A stretch of 64,000 bases of DNA from Klebsiella terrigena (lineage in GTDB: Bacteria > Pseudomonadota > Gammaproteobacteria > Enterobacterales > Enterobacteriaceae), in NCBI RefSeq assembly GCF_006539725.1, contig NZ_BJNO01000013.1:1-64000 (forward strand), written 5' to 3'. Under the pieces are notes generated by a model. The model was not told where the DNA came from, ran no database searches, and worked only from the letters and a program-made list of their open reading frames with translations. This document shows, piece after piece, positions 17,909 through 26,703 of this stretch; the first letter of the stretch is position 1, and each line of letters begins with the position of its first letter. The translations under genes and the position numbers were made by a program.

Positions 17909-19528
17909 TTAATACGGCTCAAGCTGCCAGCCGCCGTCTCGCCACGCTAAAGCGTGGGTAAGCTTCAGCCCCTGCAGGAATGCCTCGTCATGCGACACCA
18001 CCAGCATCGCGCCGGGGAATCCCCCCAGCGCCGCTTCAATGGCCTGGGCTGAGGCTAAATCCAGGTGGTTAGTCGGCTCATCGAGCAGCAGAAGCTGAGT
18101 CGCGTCCCGCCGCCACAGTACGCAGGCCAGCGCCGCCTTCAGCCGTTCTCCGCCGCTCAGGGCCGCCAGCGGCAGATTGATTTTATCCGCCCCCAGCTGC
18201 AGCTGTGCAAGCCGGCTGCGCAGCACGCCCTCTTCCAGTGGCGTATCGTCAAGATTAAGGTGCGTTAAAACCGATAGCGACAGGTCCAGCTGCGTCAGGT
18301 GCTGATCCAGCCACGCCGCATGAACCGACAGTCGGCACGCTCCAGAAACCGGCTGCTCGAGACCGACCAGCGTTTTCAGTAACGTAGTTTTTCCACAGCC
18401 GTTAGGCCCGCGCAGCGCTACGCGCATCGGCCCATCAAGACGCCAGCTCAGCGGCGCTGCAGCCGAGTGTGCCAGGCGTAGATCCTCCAGCACCAGGACC
18501 TGTTTACCGGCGGCGATCTGACTTCCCGGCAGAGTGAACATCACGGATGCCTCATCTTCTACCCGCTCGTGCGCCTGAGCGACGGCGGTATTGAGCGCGC
18601 TATTTTGTTCCCGATGCTGCCGATGGAGCGTTCCGGGGCGCTCCTTAGCCGCGCCTTTGTACTTCACGCGTTCAAACGAGGCAATATTCAGCGTATCGAC
18701 AACCCGCAGCGTCTGCGCAGATCGCCGCTGGCTGGCATCATGCTCTTTTTGCATTCGCGCCCGGGTGCGGCGGCGTTCGGTCGCGGCATGCTCCAGCGCG
18801 GCACGTGCGGCCTGCTGCTCGGCATCGCGCTGCTGCCGATAGTCGGCGTAGCTCCCGCCATAGCTTCGCAGCGCCGTCGGCGTGAGCTCAAGGATGCGCG
18901 GCATTCGCGCCAGCAGTTCACGATCGTGGCTGGCGATAATTCCCCCGCCGCGCCAGCGCTCCAGCTGCCGATACAACCATTCGCGGCCCTGCCCGTCGAG
19001 GTGGTTGGTCGGCTCGTCCAGCAGCAAGTAGTCCGCGCCCGAGAGAAAGGCCCCGCACAGCAGCGCTTTCACCCGCTCGCCGCCGCTCAGCGACGAGGCG
19101 AGACGCTCGGGAGAAAACGCCGGCAGGCCGGCATCGGCGAACGCCGCGCTCAGACGCTCGCGCAGATCCCAGAAACCCTCCAGGCTCTCGACGTCGTCAG
19201 CGAATCCTTCCCCGCGCTCAAGCCGCCGCAGGGCGGAGAAGACGGGCTCGTAGCCCAGCAGGTCGGCCAGGGTAGTGCTGGAAGCAATTGCCGGATGTTG
19301 GGCAACATAGGCCAGCGAGGTAAAGCGTTCGATATGTCCGCCGGAAGGAGAGTCGACGCCCGCCAGCAGCCGAAGCAGGCGAGTTTTGCCGACGCCATTA
19401 CGGCCGACCAGGCCGCAGAACGATGCCTCTAACGATAAATTTAGCGGGCCAAACAGCGTGTCTCCCGTCGCAAACTGACAGGTGAGCTGATGAAAAATAA
19501 AAGCGGGGGATTGGGCACAATGGGCCAT
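17909..19528 (-). CDS. ABC-F family ATPase (translation factor or resistance type)
   Basis: Soluble protein of 539 aa with two ABC domains and no membrane segment. Walker A motifs are GRNGVGKT (42-49) and GPNGCGKT (374-381), signatures LSGGE (147-151 and 457-461), Walker B plus DEPTNHLD (171-178 and 483-490). A charged linker with coiled-coil character (about 225-320) joins them, as in ABC-F proteins that enter the ribosomal E site. It is shorter than Uup/YheS and not clearly EttA or YbiT, so it may be a housekeeping paralog or an antibiotic-protection protein. The start at 19528 follows AGGAGTGCTT. It is monocistronic and absent from this spot in E. coli. Confidence 0.85.
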   Translation of the reverse strand: MAHCAQSPAFIFHQLTCQFATGDTLFGPLNLSLEASFCGLVGRNGVGKTRLLRLLAGVDSPSGGHIERFTSLAYVAQHPAIASSTTLADLLGYEPVFSALRRLERGEGFADDVESLEGFWDLRERLSAAFADAGLPAFSPERLASSLSGGERVKALLCGAFLSGADYLLLDEPTNHLDGQGREWLYRQLERWRGGGIIASHDRELLARMPRILELTPTALRSYGGSYADYRQQRDAEQQAARAALEHAATERRRTRARMQKEHDASQRRSAQTLRVVDTLNIASFERVKYKGAAKERPGTLHRQHREQNSALNTAVAQAHERVEDEASVMFTLPGSQIAAGKQVLVLEDLRLAHSAAAPLSWRLDGPMRVALRGPNGCGKTTLLKTLVGLEQPVSGACRLSVHAAWLDQHLTQLDLSLSVLTHLNLDDTPLEEGVLRSRLAQLQLGADKINLPLAALSGGERLKAALACVLWRRDATQLLLLDEPTNHLDLASAQAIEAALGGFPGAMLVVSHDEAFLQGLKLTHALAWRDGGWQLEPY

Positions 19529-19682
19529 AAGCACTCCTGAATGAAATCGATACTTCCCCTGCCGCACATGGTGCTGGCAAGGAGTGAATTCAGCAGGCGT
19601 GGTTATCCATTTTCGGTGTGCTCTCAGTAAGACGAGGGATTCGTCGGGACACAGAATAGCCACACCGTCCCCCACATTTCAA
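19529..19682 (-). promoter_or_regulatory. Structured leader and promoter of the ABC-F gene
   Basis: On the minus strand a promoter candidate reads TTGAAA (19677-19682), 18 nt, TATTCT (19653-19658). The expected transcript then contains a GACGA-ATCCC-TCGTC hairpin, a six-codon ORF (MDNHAC, 19590-19610), and CACTCCT (plus 19580-19586). CACTCCT is exactly complementary to the gene's own Shine-Dalgarno AGGAGTG (plus 19532-19538). A CGGTGTG/CACACCG pair could also form if transcription starts further upstream. The layout fits translational attenuation; this is inference from base pairing alone, and the mini-ORF has only a weak ribosome site. Confidence 0.45.
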
Positions 19683-19926
19683 GATTATTTTTTCAGCGCC
19701 CGCGCCGGTACGGGGCAAAAGTAGCCGCGCCGATGGGCCAACTGACGGACACATTTATCGCCGGTCATAACGATGAGCGCCCGGGATTTATCGATCAAAT
19801 TTTGTTCTATTTTTTTGAACAAGATACGCAAATTGTTCCGATTTTAATCACCCGACGATCGGTCTATTATTTATCACATCAGGGCACAACGCCCTATTAC
19901 AGACAAACAACCACAGGAATACGACC

Positions 19927-20136
19927 ATGAAATCTATCAAAACTTTCGTTGCAGTTACCGCACTTTCTCTGATGTCCTTCGGCGCATTTGCTCAGAGCAT
20001 CAGCACCACCGCCTCTACCCTGGACCGTGCAGAAGCTAAAATTGCTGCCCAGGCCGCTGAGCAGGGTGCGTCCTACAAAATTACCAGCGCCCAGTTCAAC
20101 AACCGCGTTCATATGACCGCAGAACTGACCAAATAA
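19927..20136 (+). CDS. DUF1471 (YhcN/BhsA-type) small periplasmic protein
   Basis: Precursor of 69 aa with a clear signal peptide (MKSIKTFVAVTALSLMSFGAFA, cleavage after AFA). The mature part has the DUF1471 pattern: DRAEAKIAAQAAEQGASYKITSA, then NRVHMTAELTK at the C-terminus. Relatives such as BhsA, McbA and YhcN respond to acid, peroxide or biofilm signals. The upstream 190 bp are AT-rich and contain TTGTTC/GAACAA inverted repeats (19802-19822). An overlapping 65-codon frame upstream looks spurious. Confidence 0.85.
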   Translation: MKSIKTFVAVTALSLMSFGAFAQSISTTASTLDRAEAKIAAQAAEQGASYKITSAQFNNRVHMTAELTK

Positions 20137-20223
20137 GTCGCATTGATGGCGCTTTTTGAGAGTGCCGGCCGCCGGAATCAAGCATACAGGCGACAACGAC
20201 AACACGATGAAAAGGAATCTAAA

Positions 20224-20412
20224 ATGAAAAATATCAGCGTGATGACCGCCCTGTTTCTGGCAGCCTCACTATCAACCGGCGTCATGGCAGCAGAACGTCA
20301 TGCCGTACCGCCGGAAGCGGGCTCCAGCATCGATACGTCGATGCATCAAAACCGCATTAACGTCAGCCATGCTTTCGATAAAGAGAGCCTGACGGCAGGC
20401 AACCTGGAGTAG
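20224..20412 (+). CDS. Small exported protein, hypothetical
   Basis: Peptide of 62 aa. MKNISVMTALFLAASLSTGVMA is a good signal sequence with cleavage before AERHAV, leaving about 40 polar residues rich in His, Ser and Asp/Glu with no cysteine. AAGGAATCT lies just before the ATG at 20224. It follows the DUF1471 gene by 87 bp in the same direction and may be co-transcribed. I do not recognise the family. Confidence 0.65.
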   Translation: MKNISVMTALFLAASLSTGVMAAERHAVPPEAGSSIDTSMHQNRINVSHAFDKESLTAGNLE

Positions 20413-20465
20413 TTAAGGGCCAGCCTGTAGGCGAGCAGATGGCGCCATGAGCATCTTCGCGCCAT

Positions 20466-20495
20466 AAAAAAACCTGCCAGAAGGCAGGTTTTTTT
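20466..20495. terminator. Bidirectional terminator between the small exported gene and glyS
   Basis: AACCTGCC / GGCAGGTT with an AGAA loop is flanked by an A-run on the left and a T-run on the right, so it works for both convergent transcription units. Confidence 0.93.
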
Positions 20496-20510
20496 GTTGC
20501 CAAAAGGCGC

Positions 20511-22580
20511 TTACTGCAGCAGAGAAATATCCGCTACCTGCAGGAAAAGCTCGCGCAGTTTGGACAGCAGCGTCAGTCGGTTGATACGCACGTCCCGATC
20601 TTCGGCGTTGACCATCACGTTCTCAAAGAACTCATCCACCGGTTCACGCAGTGAGGCCAGCTCGATCAGCGCTTCCTGGTAGCGGCCTTCGGCGAAGAAC
20701 GGCTGCAGCTTATCGCGCAGCACGACCAGATGGGTAGCCAGCTTGATCTCTGCGGTTTCTTTCAGCACGGAGGCGTGAACGGTATCGTTCAGCGTCTCTT
20801 CAGATTTTGCGAGGATGTTGGAGACGCGCTTGTTGGCTGCCGCCAGCGCCGAGGACTCTTCCAGCGTACGGAAGTGCGAAACCGCCTTCATGCGCGCATC
20901 GAAATCAGCCGGACGGGTCGGGCGACGAGCCAGTACCGCCTGGATGGTATCAACGCCGTAGCCTTCGTCCTGGTACCAGGCACGGAAGCGACCGAGCATA
21001 AAGTCGATAACCTCATCAACAACCCTGGCGTTAGTCAGCTTGTCGCCATACAGACGTACCGCTTCTTCGGTGAGGGTTTGCAGATCCAGAGAGAGGTTCT
21101 TCTCAACGATGATACGCAGCACGCCCAGCGCAGCGCGGCGCAGTGCGAACGGGTCTTTGTCCCCTTTCGGGTGCTGACCAATGCCGAAGATACCGGCAAG
21201 CGTATCCATCTTATCGGCAATCGCCACCGCACAGGCAACCGGGTTAGACGGCAGATCGTCGCCGGCAAAACGCGGCTGATACTGCTCGTTCAGCGCCACG
21301 GCAACGTCTTCCGCTTCGCCATCATGGCGCGCGTAGTGCATGCCCATCACGCCCTGAGTATCGGTGAACTCGAAGACCATATTGGTCATCAGGTCGCACT
21401 TCGACAGCAGGCCCGCGCGGGTCGCGTGGTTGACGTCTGCGCCAATCTGACCCGCAATCCAGCCGGCAAGGGCCTGAATACGGTCAGTTTTATCGCGCAG
21501 GGTGCCCAGCTGCTGCTGGAACAGGACGGTCTGCAGACGCGGCAGATGATCTTCCAGGCGCTTTTTACGGTCGGTGTTGAAGAAGAATTCGGCATCGGCC
21601 AGACGCGGGCGCACAACCTTCTCGTTACCGGAGATGATCTGCTGCGGGTCTTTGGACTCAATGTTTGCCACGAAGATGAAGTTCGGCAGCAGTTTGCCGT
21701 CGTCAGCATAAACCGGGAAGTACTTCTGATCGCCTTTCATGGTGTAAACCAGGGCTTCAGAAGGCACCGCGAGGAATTTTTCTTCGAATTTCGCCGTCAG
21801 CACCACCGGCCATTCCACCAGCGAGGTGACTTCTTCCAGCAGGCTTTCGCTCAGATCGGCGTTGCCGCCAATCTTGCGGGCCGCTTCTTCCGCGCCAGCT
21901 TTAATGGTGGCTTTACGCGTTTCGTAGTCAGCAATAACTTTACCGCGCTCCAGCAGGATTTGCGGATACTGTTCGGCGCTATCGATGGTGAACTCCGGCT
22001 CGCCCATAAAGCGATGGCCGCGGATCACGCGATCGGAGTCGATGCCGAGAATGGTCGCCGGCACGACTTTGTCGCCAAGCAGCAGGGTCACGGTGTGAAC
22101 CGGGCGCACGAACTGCACGTCCGACGCGCCCCAGCGCATCAGTTTAGGGATAGGCAGCTTGCCGAGGGAGGTCGAGACCATGTTCGGCAGCAGCGCTTCC
22201 GCGCTTTCGCCTTTCACATGGGCGCGATACAGCAGCCATTCGCCTTTATCGGTCGCCAGACGCTCGGCCTGCTCGACGGTGATACCGCAGCCGCGCGCCC
22301 AGCCTTCGGCCGCTTTGCTCGGTTTACCTTCCGCGTCAAACGCCGCAGAAATCGCCGGGCCGCGTTTTTCGATTTCGCGATCCGGCTGGGAAGCGGCCAG
22401 ATTAGCCACCTTCAGCGCCAGACGACGCGGGGCGGCAAACCACTCAACGGTGCCGTGGGCGAGGCCAGCGCTATCCAGTTCCGCGGTAAAGTTCGCAGCA
22501 AAAGACTCAGCCAGGCTGCGCAGGGCTTTTGGTGGCAGCTCTTCGGTGCCGATCTCCACCAGGAAAGTTTTCTCAGACAT
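20511..22580 (-). CDS. glyS: Glycyl-tRNA synthetase beta subunit
   Basis: Beta chain (689 aa) of the alpha2beta2 glycyl-tRNA synthetase. It binds tRNA-Gly and complements the catalytic alpha chain. The sequence follows E. coli GlyS throughout, from [20 protein letters not shown] to the C-terminal anticodon-binding region ([26 protein letters not shown]). An HD-type domain lies in the middle ([22 protein letters not shown] region). It is the downstream gene of glyQS with 9 nt between the two. Confidence 0.98.
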   Translation of the reverse strand: MSEKTFLVEIGTEELPPKALRSLAESFAANFTAELDSAGLAHGTVEWFAAPRRLALKVANLAASQPDREIEKRGPAISAAFDAEGKPSKAAEGWARGCGITVEQAERLATDKGEWLLYRAHVKGESAEALLPNMVSTSLGKLPIPKLMRWGASDVQFVRPVHTVTLLLGDKVVPATILGIDSDRVIRGHRFMGEPEFTIDSAEQYPQILLERGKVIADYETRKATIKAGAEEAARKIGGNADLSESLLEEVTSLVEWPVVLTAKFEEKFLAVPSEALVYTMKGDQKYFPVYADDGKLLPNFIFVANIESKDPQQIISGNEKVVRPRLADAEFFFNTDRKKRLEDHLPRLQTVLFQQQLGTLRDKTDRIQALAGWIAGQIGADVNHATRAGLLSKCDLMTNMVFEFTDTQGVMGMHYARHDGEAEDVAVALNEQYQPRFAGDDLPSNPVACAVAIADKMDTLAGIFGIGQHPKGDKDPFALRRAALGVLRIIVEKNLSLDLQTLTEEAVRLYGDKLTNARVVDEVIDFMLGRFRAWYQDEGYGVDTIQAVLARRPTRPADFDARMKAVSHFRTLEESSALAAANKRVSNILAKSEETLNDTVHASVLKETAEIKLATHLVVLRDKLQPFFAEGRYQEALIELASLREPVDEFFENVMVNAEDRDVRINRLTLLSKLRELFLQVADISLLQ

Positions 22581-22589
22581 GGCCGCCTC

Positions 22590-23501
22590 TTATTTGTTTT
22601 TGTTGCACATCGGGAAGCCAAGGGCCTCACGGGAAGCGTAGTAAGCTTCTGCCACCGCTTTCGTCAGGGTGCGGATGCGCAGAATATAGCGCTGACGCTC
22701 GGTGACGGAGATGGCTTTACGCGCATCCAGCAGGTTGAAGCTATGGGCGGCCTTCAGAATGCGCTCGTAGGCGGGCAGCGGCAGCGGATTTTCCAGCGCC
22801 AGCAGCTGCTGCGCTTCTTTCTCATACTGCTCAAAGCAGGAGAACAGGAAGTCCACGTCAGCGTATTCAAAGTTATAGGTTGATTGCTCGACTTCGTTCT
22901 GATGGAACACGTCACCGTAGGTCGTTTTACCCAGCGGGCCGTCGCTCCATACCAGGTCGTAAACGCTGTCTACGCCCTGAATGTACATCGCCAGGCGCTC
23001 CAGACCGTAGGTGATCTCGCCGGTGACCGGCTTACATTCCATACCACCCACCTGCTGGAAGTAGGTGAACTGCGTCACTTCCATACCGTTCAGCCACACT
23101 TCCCAGCCCAGACCCCAGGCACCCAGCGTTGGGTTTTCCCAGTTGTCTTCCACGAAGCGGATATCATGAATAGTCGGATCCATACCCAGCTCTTTAAGAG
23201 ACCCGAGGTACAGCTCCTGGATGTTGTCCGGCGATGGCTTAATGACCACCTGGAACTGATAGTAGTGCTGCAGGCGGTTCGGGTTTTCACCATAGCGGCC
23301 GTCGGTCGGACGACGCGAAGGCTGCACGTAGGCAGTCGCCATCGGCTCTGGCCCCAGCGCGCGCAGGCAGGTCATTGGGTGGGAGGTGCCGGCGCCAACT
23401 TCCATGTCCAGTGGTTGAACAATGGTGCAGCCCTGACGAGCCCAGTAATCCTGTAAGGTCAGGATCAGGCCCTGGAAGGTCCTGGTATCAAACTTTTGCA
23501 T
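22590..23501 (-). CDS. glyQ: Glycyl-tRNA synthetase alpha subunit
   Basis: Catalytic class II chain (303 aa) that activates glycine with ATP. The protein is nearly invariant relative to E. coli ([20 protein letters not shown] at the start; class II motifs around [15 protein letters not shown] and [15 protein letters not shown]). First gene of the glyQS operon; no T-box is expected or seen in this group. Confidence 0.98.
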   Translation of the reverse strand: MQKFDTRTFQGLILTLQDYWARQGCTIVQPLDMEVGAGTSHPMTCLRALGPEPMATAYVQPSRRPTDGRYGENPNRLQHYYQFQVVIKPSPDNIQELYLGSLKELGMDPTIHDIRFVEDNWENPTLGAWGLGWEVWLNGMEVTQFTYFQQVGGMECKPVTGEITYGLERLAMYIQGVDSVYDLVWSDGPLGKTTYGDVFHQNEVEQSTYNFEYADVDFLFSCFEQYEKEAQQLLALENPLPLPAYERILKAAHSFNLLDARKAISVTERQRYILRIRTLTKAVAEAYYASREALGFPMCNKNK

Positions 23502-23638
23502 ATTATTTCGTGCTGGATACGTGTGGATTTAAAGGAAGGGATCAGTATACCCGCTGGCTGCGAGATATACAGTACGAAACGGCGTTGTTTAAGCAAAATT
23601 GGGGAAATTAACGCCATCATGCGGCAGCTGCGGGGCAT

Positions 23639-23944
23639 TTAGCGCATAGAAAGATGTAAAAACTGCCCGTCTGGATCGAAAGAACAGATAAAGCGCTCAT
23701 TCTGCTCGGTATGGCCCGACAGCTCATAGCTTCCCTGGAACTGTTCAAAATGGCTGACGTCAACCAGCCGGGTCCCGGTGCTGTAGCGTCTTGCCGCCTG
23801 ATCCTTACACAGCTGCTCCATATTCAGGGTAATTTGCGGCGTAATCCGCGCTCTTTGCGCTTTTTGTGGCGGCTGAGACGGCGTCTGGCTGCAGCCGGCG
23901 AGCACAAGCAGCAGCAGTCCAGAAAAGAAACATTTCATCACCAT
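23639..23944 (-). CDS. ysaB: YsaB, small lipoprotein
   Basis: Lipoprotein of about 101 aa. The signal peptide MVMKCFFSGLLLLVLAGC gives the lipobox LAGC (Cys18). The mature part ends CSFDPDGQFLHLSMR, as I remember the E. coli YsaB C-terminus. ATG at 23944 and a second ATG two codons on are both possible; GAGGA is better spaced for the second. Function unknown. Confidence 0.85.
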   Translation of the reverse strand: MVMKCFFSGLLLLVLAGCSQTPSQPPQKAQRARITPQITLNMEQLCKDQAARRYSTGTRLVDVSHFEQFQGSYELSGHTEQNERFICSFDPDGQFLHLSMR

Positions 23945-24123
23945 TTTCCTCGACCGCCTTGTTAGCAAATTGTTATCGTTCAGATTACGTGAAATCACCC
24001 GGACATTGTGCGAATCTCTCCACATCTCTACAAGCATGCGGCGGCAAACTCAGAATATTCCATTGCGACACCGCGGTATCAGGGAAGTCAGACCCTGTTT
24101 AAGAAGGAACCACTGAGGTACTG

Positions 24124-25119
24124 ATGCAGGAAAAAATAAACTGGATTACGAGTTTGCGCGGTATCGCATGCATGATGGTGGTGATGATCCACAGCACCAC
24201 CTGGTACATCACCCATCCCCACGCCATCAGCCTGGTGGAATGGGATATGGCCAACCTGCTCAACTCCGCCTCTCGCGTCAGCGTCCCGCTCTTCTTCATG
24301 ATGTCTGGGTACCTGTTTTTCGGCGAACGCAGCGCCCAGCCGCGGCACTTTCTGCGTATCGTGCTGTGCGTGCTGTTTTACAGCGCCGTGTCGCTGCTCT
24401 ACATCGCCCTGTTTACCCATATCAACGTCGAGCTCTCGCTAAGAAACCTGCTGCAAAAGCCGGTGTTCTATCACCTGTGGTTTTTCTTCGCGATTATCGT
24501 CATCTATCTGCTCTCGCCGCTTATTCAGGTTAAGCAGGCCAGCGGTAAAATGCTGCTGGCGCTGATGCTGGTCATCGGCATCCTCGCCAACCCCAATATG
24601 GTCAGCGTAAAAGCGGGTGGTATCGAATGGCTGCCGCTCAATCTCTATATCAGCGGCGATGCCTTTTACTACGTGCTGTACGGCGTACTTGGCCGGGCGA
24701 TTGGCATGATGGAGACGGATAAAAAATGGCTGACTCTGCTGTGTGCCGCGCTGTTCGTCAGCGCCGTCTGGGTGATATCGCGCGGAACGCTGCATGAGCT
24801 CAAGTGGCGCGGCGACTTCGGCGATACCTGGTATTTATACTGCGGGCCGGCGGTGTTTGTGTGCGCGGTAGCCCTGCTGACGCTGGCGAAAAACACCCTT
24901 AACGCGCGTCAAATCCCCATTCTGGCGCTCATCGCCCGCCACTCTCTGGGGATCTACGGCTTTCATGCGCTGATTATCCACGCGCTGCGGGCCAGCGGCC
25001 TGGAGCTCACCCGCTGGCCGCTGCTGGATATTCTGTGGATCTTTAGCGCCGCCCTGCTGGGCAGCCTGCTGCTGTCGGCGCTGGTGCAGCGCATCGACAC
25101 GCGTCGGCTGGTGAGCTAG
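24124..25119 (+). CDS. wecH: Enterobacterial common antigen O-acetyltransferase WecH
   Basis: Inner-membrane acyltransferase-3 protein (331 aa) that adds O-acetyl groups to ManNAcA or GlcNAc residues of enterobacterial common antigen. About ten hydrophobic segments are present. The acyltransferase-3 hallmarks are the early [17 protein letters not shown] with its essential histidine, and the following [17 protein letters not shown]. It sits between ysaB and xylB as in E. coli, but yiaA and yiaB, which follow it there, are missing. Confidence 0.93.
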   Translation: MQEKINWITSLRGIACMMVVMIHSTTWYITHPHAISLVEWDMANLLNSASRVSVPLFFMMSGYLFFGERSAQPRHFLRIVLCVLFYSAVSLLYIALFTHINVELSLRNLLQKPVFYHLWFFFAIIVIYLLSPLIQVKQASGKMLLALMLVIGILANPNMVSVKAGGIEWLPLNLYISGDAFYYVLYGVLGRAIGMMETDKKWLTLLCAALFVSAVWVISRGTLHELKWRGDFGDTWYLYCGPAVFVCAVALLTLAKNTLNARQIPILALIARHSLGIYGFHALIIHALRASGLELTRWPLLDILWIFSAALLGSLLLSALVQRIDTRRLVS

Positions 25120-25133
25120 CGCCACGGTCAAAC

Positions 25134-25153
25134 CCGCTCCCGCGCGGGAGCGG
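25134..25153. terminator. Perfect 20-bp palindrome between wecH and xylB
   Basis: CCGCTCCCGC and GCGGGAGCGG form an uninterrupted palindrome in the 41-bp gap between the convergent stops of wecH and xylB. There is no T-run; it probably ends or insulates both transcripts. Confidence 0.65.
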
Positions 25154-25160
25154 ATCGCCG

Positions 25161-26615
25161 CTACGACATCAGCGGGAGAAGCTGCTGATAAATCTGGCGG
25201 AAGGTTTCGCGACGCGGAGCATAGAGCGCGACGCGTTCGCTATTCGGACGGTGAGCCTGCTCAAGCGGCAGCTGGGGCAGCAGATCCGCCCAGGACTCCC
25301 CTTGATGCAGCGCCAGCTGCGCGAGTCTCGCGGCGCCCAGCGCCGGTCCAACGTCGCCGCCGGTACGGTAATCCAGCTGCTGTCCGCTGATGTCAGCCAG
25401 CATCTGCCGCCACCAGGGGCTGCGCGCGCCTCCGCCAATCAGGGTGATGCTCTCGGGCCTGATGCCGCAGGCGTGGACCGCATCCATACCGTCCGCCAGC
25501 GCATATCCCACCCCTTCCAGCACCGCACGCGCCAGCTCCGCCGGGCCATGCTGATGCGTCAGGCCGAAAAAGACGCCCTTCGCCTGCGGGTTGTTATGCG
25601 GCGTACGCTCGCCGGAAAGATAGGGTAGAAACCACACCGGGCCCGCGCGCTCATCGGCGGATTCGGCCGCGCCGATCAGCGCCGGAACCGTACCCAGGCC
25701 GGTCAGCTTAGCCGCCCAGTCGAGGCAGGATGCCGCGCTGAGCATGACCGACATCAAATGCCAGCGCCCGGGAAGCGCGTGGCAGAAGCTGTGCACCGCG
25801 CTTTCGGGTTTGCTGAGAAACCCTTCGCTGACGGCAAAGTAAACGCCGGAAGTCCCCAGCGATAGCATCGCCTGTCCCGCGTCCGCCATGCCCACGCCAA
25901 CGGCACCGGCGGCGTTATCCCCGCCGCCGGCCACCACCAGCGCCTGCGGCATATTCCACGCCCCGGCGATAGCCGGGCGCAGCGCTCCCGTCACCTCGCT
26001 GCCTTCAAATAGCGCGGGCATGTTATCGCGGCTCAGGCCGCAGGCGGCGAGCATCTCGTCGCTCCAGTCGCGCTTTGCCACGTCCATCCACATCGTCCCG
26101 GCAGCGTCAGACATATCGCTGGCGAACTCGCCGGTCATGCGTAAGCGTAAATAGTCTTTCGGCAGCAGGACCTTATCAACCTGGCTGAAGACGTCCGGCT
26201 CGTGTCGCTGAACCCACAGCAGCTTCGGCGCCGTAAAGCCGGGCATCATCAGGTTGCCGGTGATCTGCCGCGACCGCCCGACCCGCTCTTCCAGCAGGGC
26301 GCACTCTTCGCCGCAGCGCCCGTCGTTCCATAAAATGGCCGGACGCAGCACCCGCTGCTGCTTATCCAGCAGCGTGGCGCCATGCATCTGCCCGGCGATA
26401 CCGATAGCCTTCACGTCGCGCAGGGAGTGCTGCTCTCCCAACGCTTTGATCGCGCTATCCGTTGCCTGCCACCAGTGCTCGGGATCTTGTTCGGACCATA
26501 AAGGGTGCGGGCGCGATACGCTGAGCTTTTCCGTGTGCGAAGCCAGTACCTCACCCTGCTCATTGAGCAAAATGGCCTTCACGCCCGAGGTACCTAAATC
26601 AATCCCGATGTACAT
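25161..26615 (-). CDS. xylB: Xylulokinase
   Basis: Cytoplasmic FGGY-family kinase (484 aa) converting D-xylulose to xylulose 5-phosphate for the pentose phosphate pathway. N-terminal phosphate-binding GIDLGTSGVKAILL and the C-terminal FGGY adenosine region (LIGGGARSPWWRQMLADI) are intact, as is the active-site DAAGTMWMDV. It is the second gene of xylAB; hairpins lie in the 88-bp gap from xylA. Confidence 0.97.
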   Translation of the reverse strand: MYIGIDLGTSGVKAILLNEQGEVLASHTEKLSVSRPHPLWSEQDPEHWWQATDSAIKALGEQHSLRDVKAIGIAGQMHGATLLDKQQRVLRPAILWNDGRCGEECALLEERVGRSRQITGNLMMPGFTAPKLLWVQRHEPDVFSQVDKVLLPKDYLRLRMTGEFASDMSDAAGTMWMDVAKRDWSDEMLAACGLSRDNMPALFEGSEVTGALRPAIAGAWNMPQALVVAGGGDNAAGAVGVGMADAGQAMLSLGTSGVYFAVSEGFLSKPESAVHSFCHALPGRWHLMSVMLSAASCLDWAAKLTGLGTVPALIGAAESADERAGPVWFLPYLSGERTPHNNPQAKGVFFGLTHQHGPAELARAVLEGVGYALADGMDAVHACGIRPESITLIGGGARSPWWRQMLADISGQQLDYRTGGDVGPALGAARLAQLALHQGESWADLLPQLPLEQAHRPNSERVALYAPRRETFRQIYQQLLPLMS

Positions 26616-26633
26616 ACCGACTCTCCTGAACAG

Positions 26634-26698
26634 CGCGCCACGGCTGAGCGTGGCGCGAAAAGCGTGCTAAATAGCCTATGCCCGGACGCGCCGGGCAT
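26634..26698. repeat. Two hairpins between xylA and xylB
   Basis: CGCGCCACG/CGTGGCGCG (26634-26642, 26649-26657) and ATGCCCGG/CCGGGCAT (26678-26685, 26691-26698) lie side by side after xylA. They can protect the xylA 3' end and lower xylB expression. Confidence 0.7.
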
Positions 26699-26703
26699 TG
26701 TCA

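Noticed and set aside
19529-19675. In-frame 49-codon N-terminal extension of the ABC-F protein
   Set aside because: The good Shine-Dalgarno and the normal family N-terminus both favour the start at 19528; the extension overlaps the predicted promoter.
19624-19677. 17-codon frame MWGTVWLFCVPTNPSSY as a leader peptide for the ABC-F gene
   Set aside because: It starts inside the -35 element of the best promoter candidate and has no ribosome site; the shorter MDNHAC frame is better placed.
19733-19930. 65-codon plus-strand frame before the DUF1471 gene
   Set aside because: It has no ribosome site, covers the AT-rich promoter region and overlaps the start of the next gene.
20730-22883. 717-codon plus-strand reading frame opposite glyS
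   Set aside because: It is a shadow created by GC3-biased codons of glyS and glyQ on the other strand; its translation is low-complexity and runs across the boundary of two real genes.
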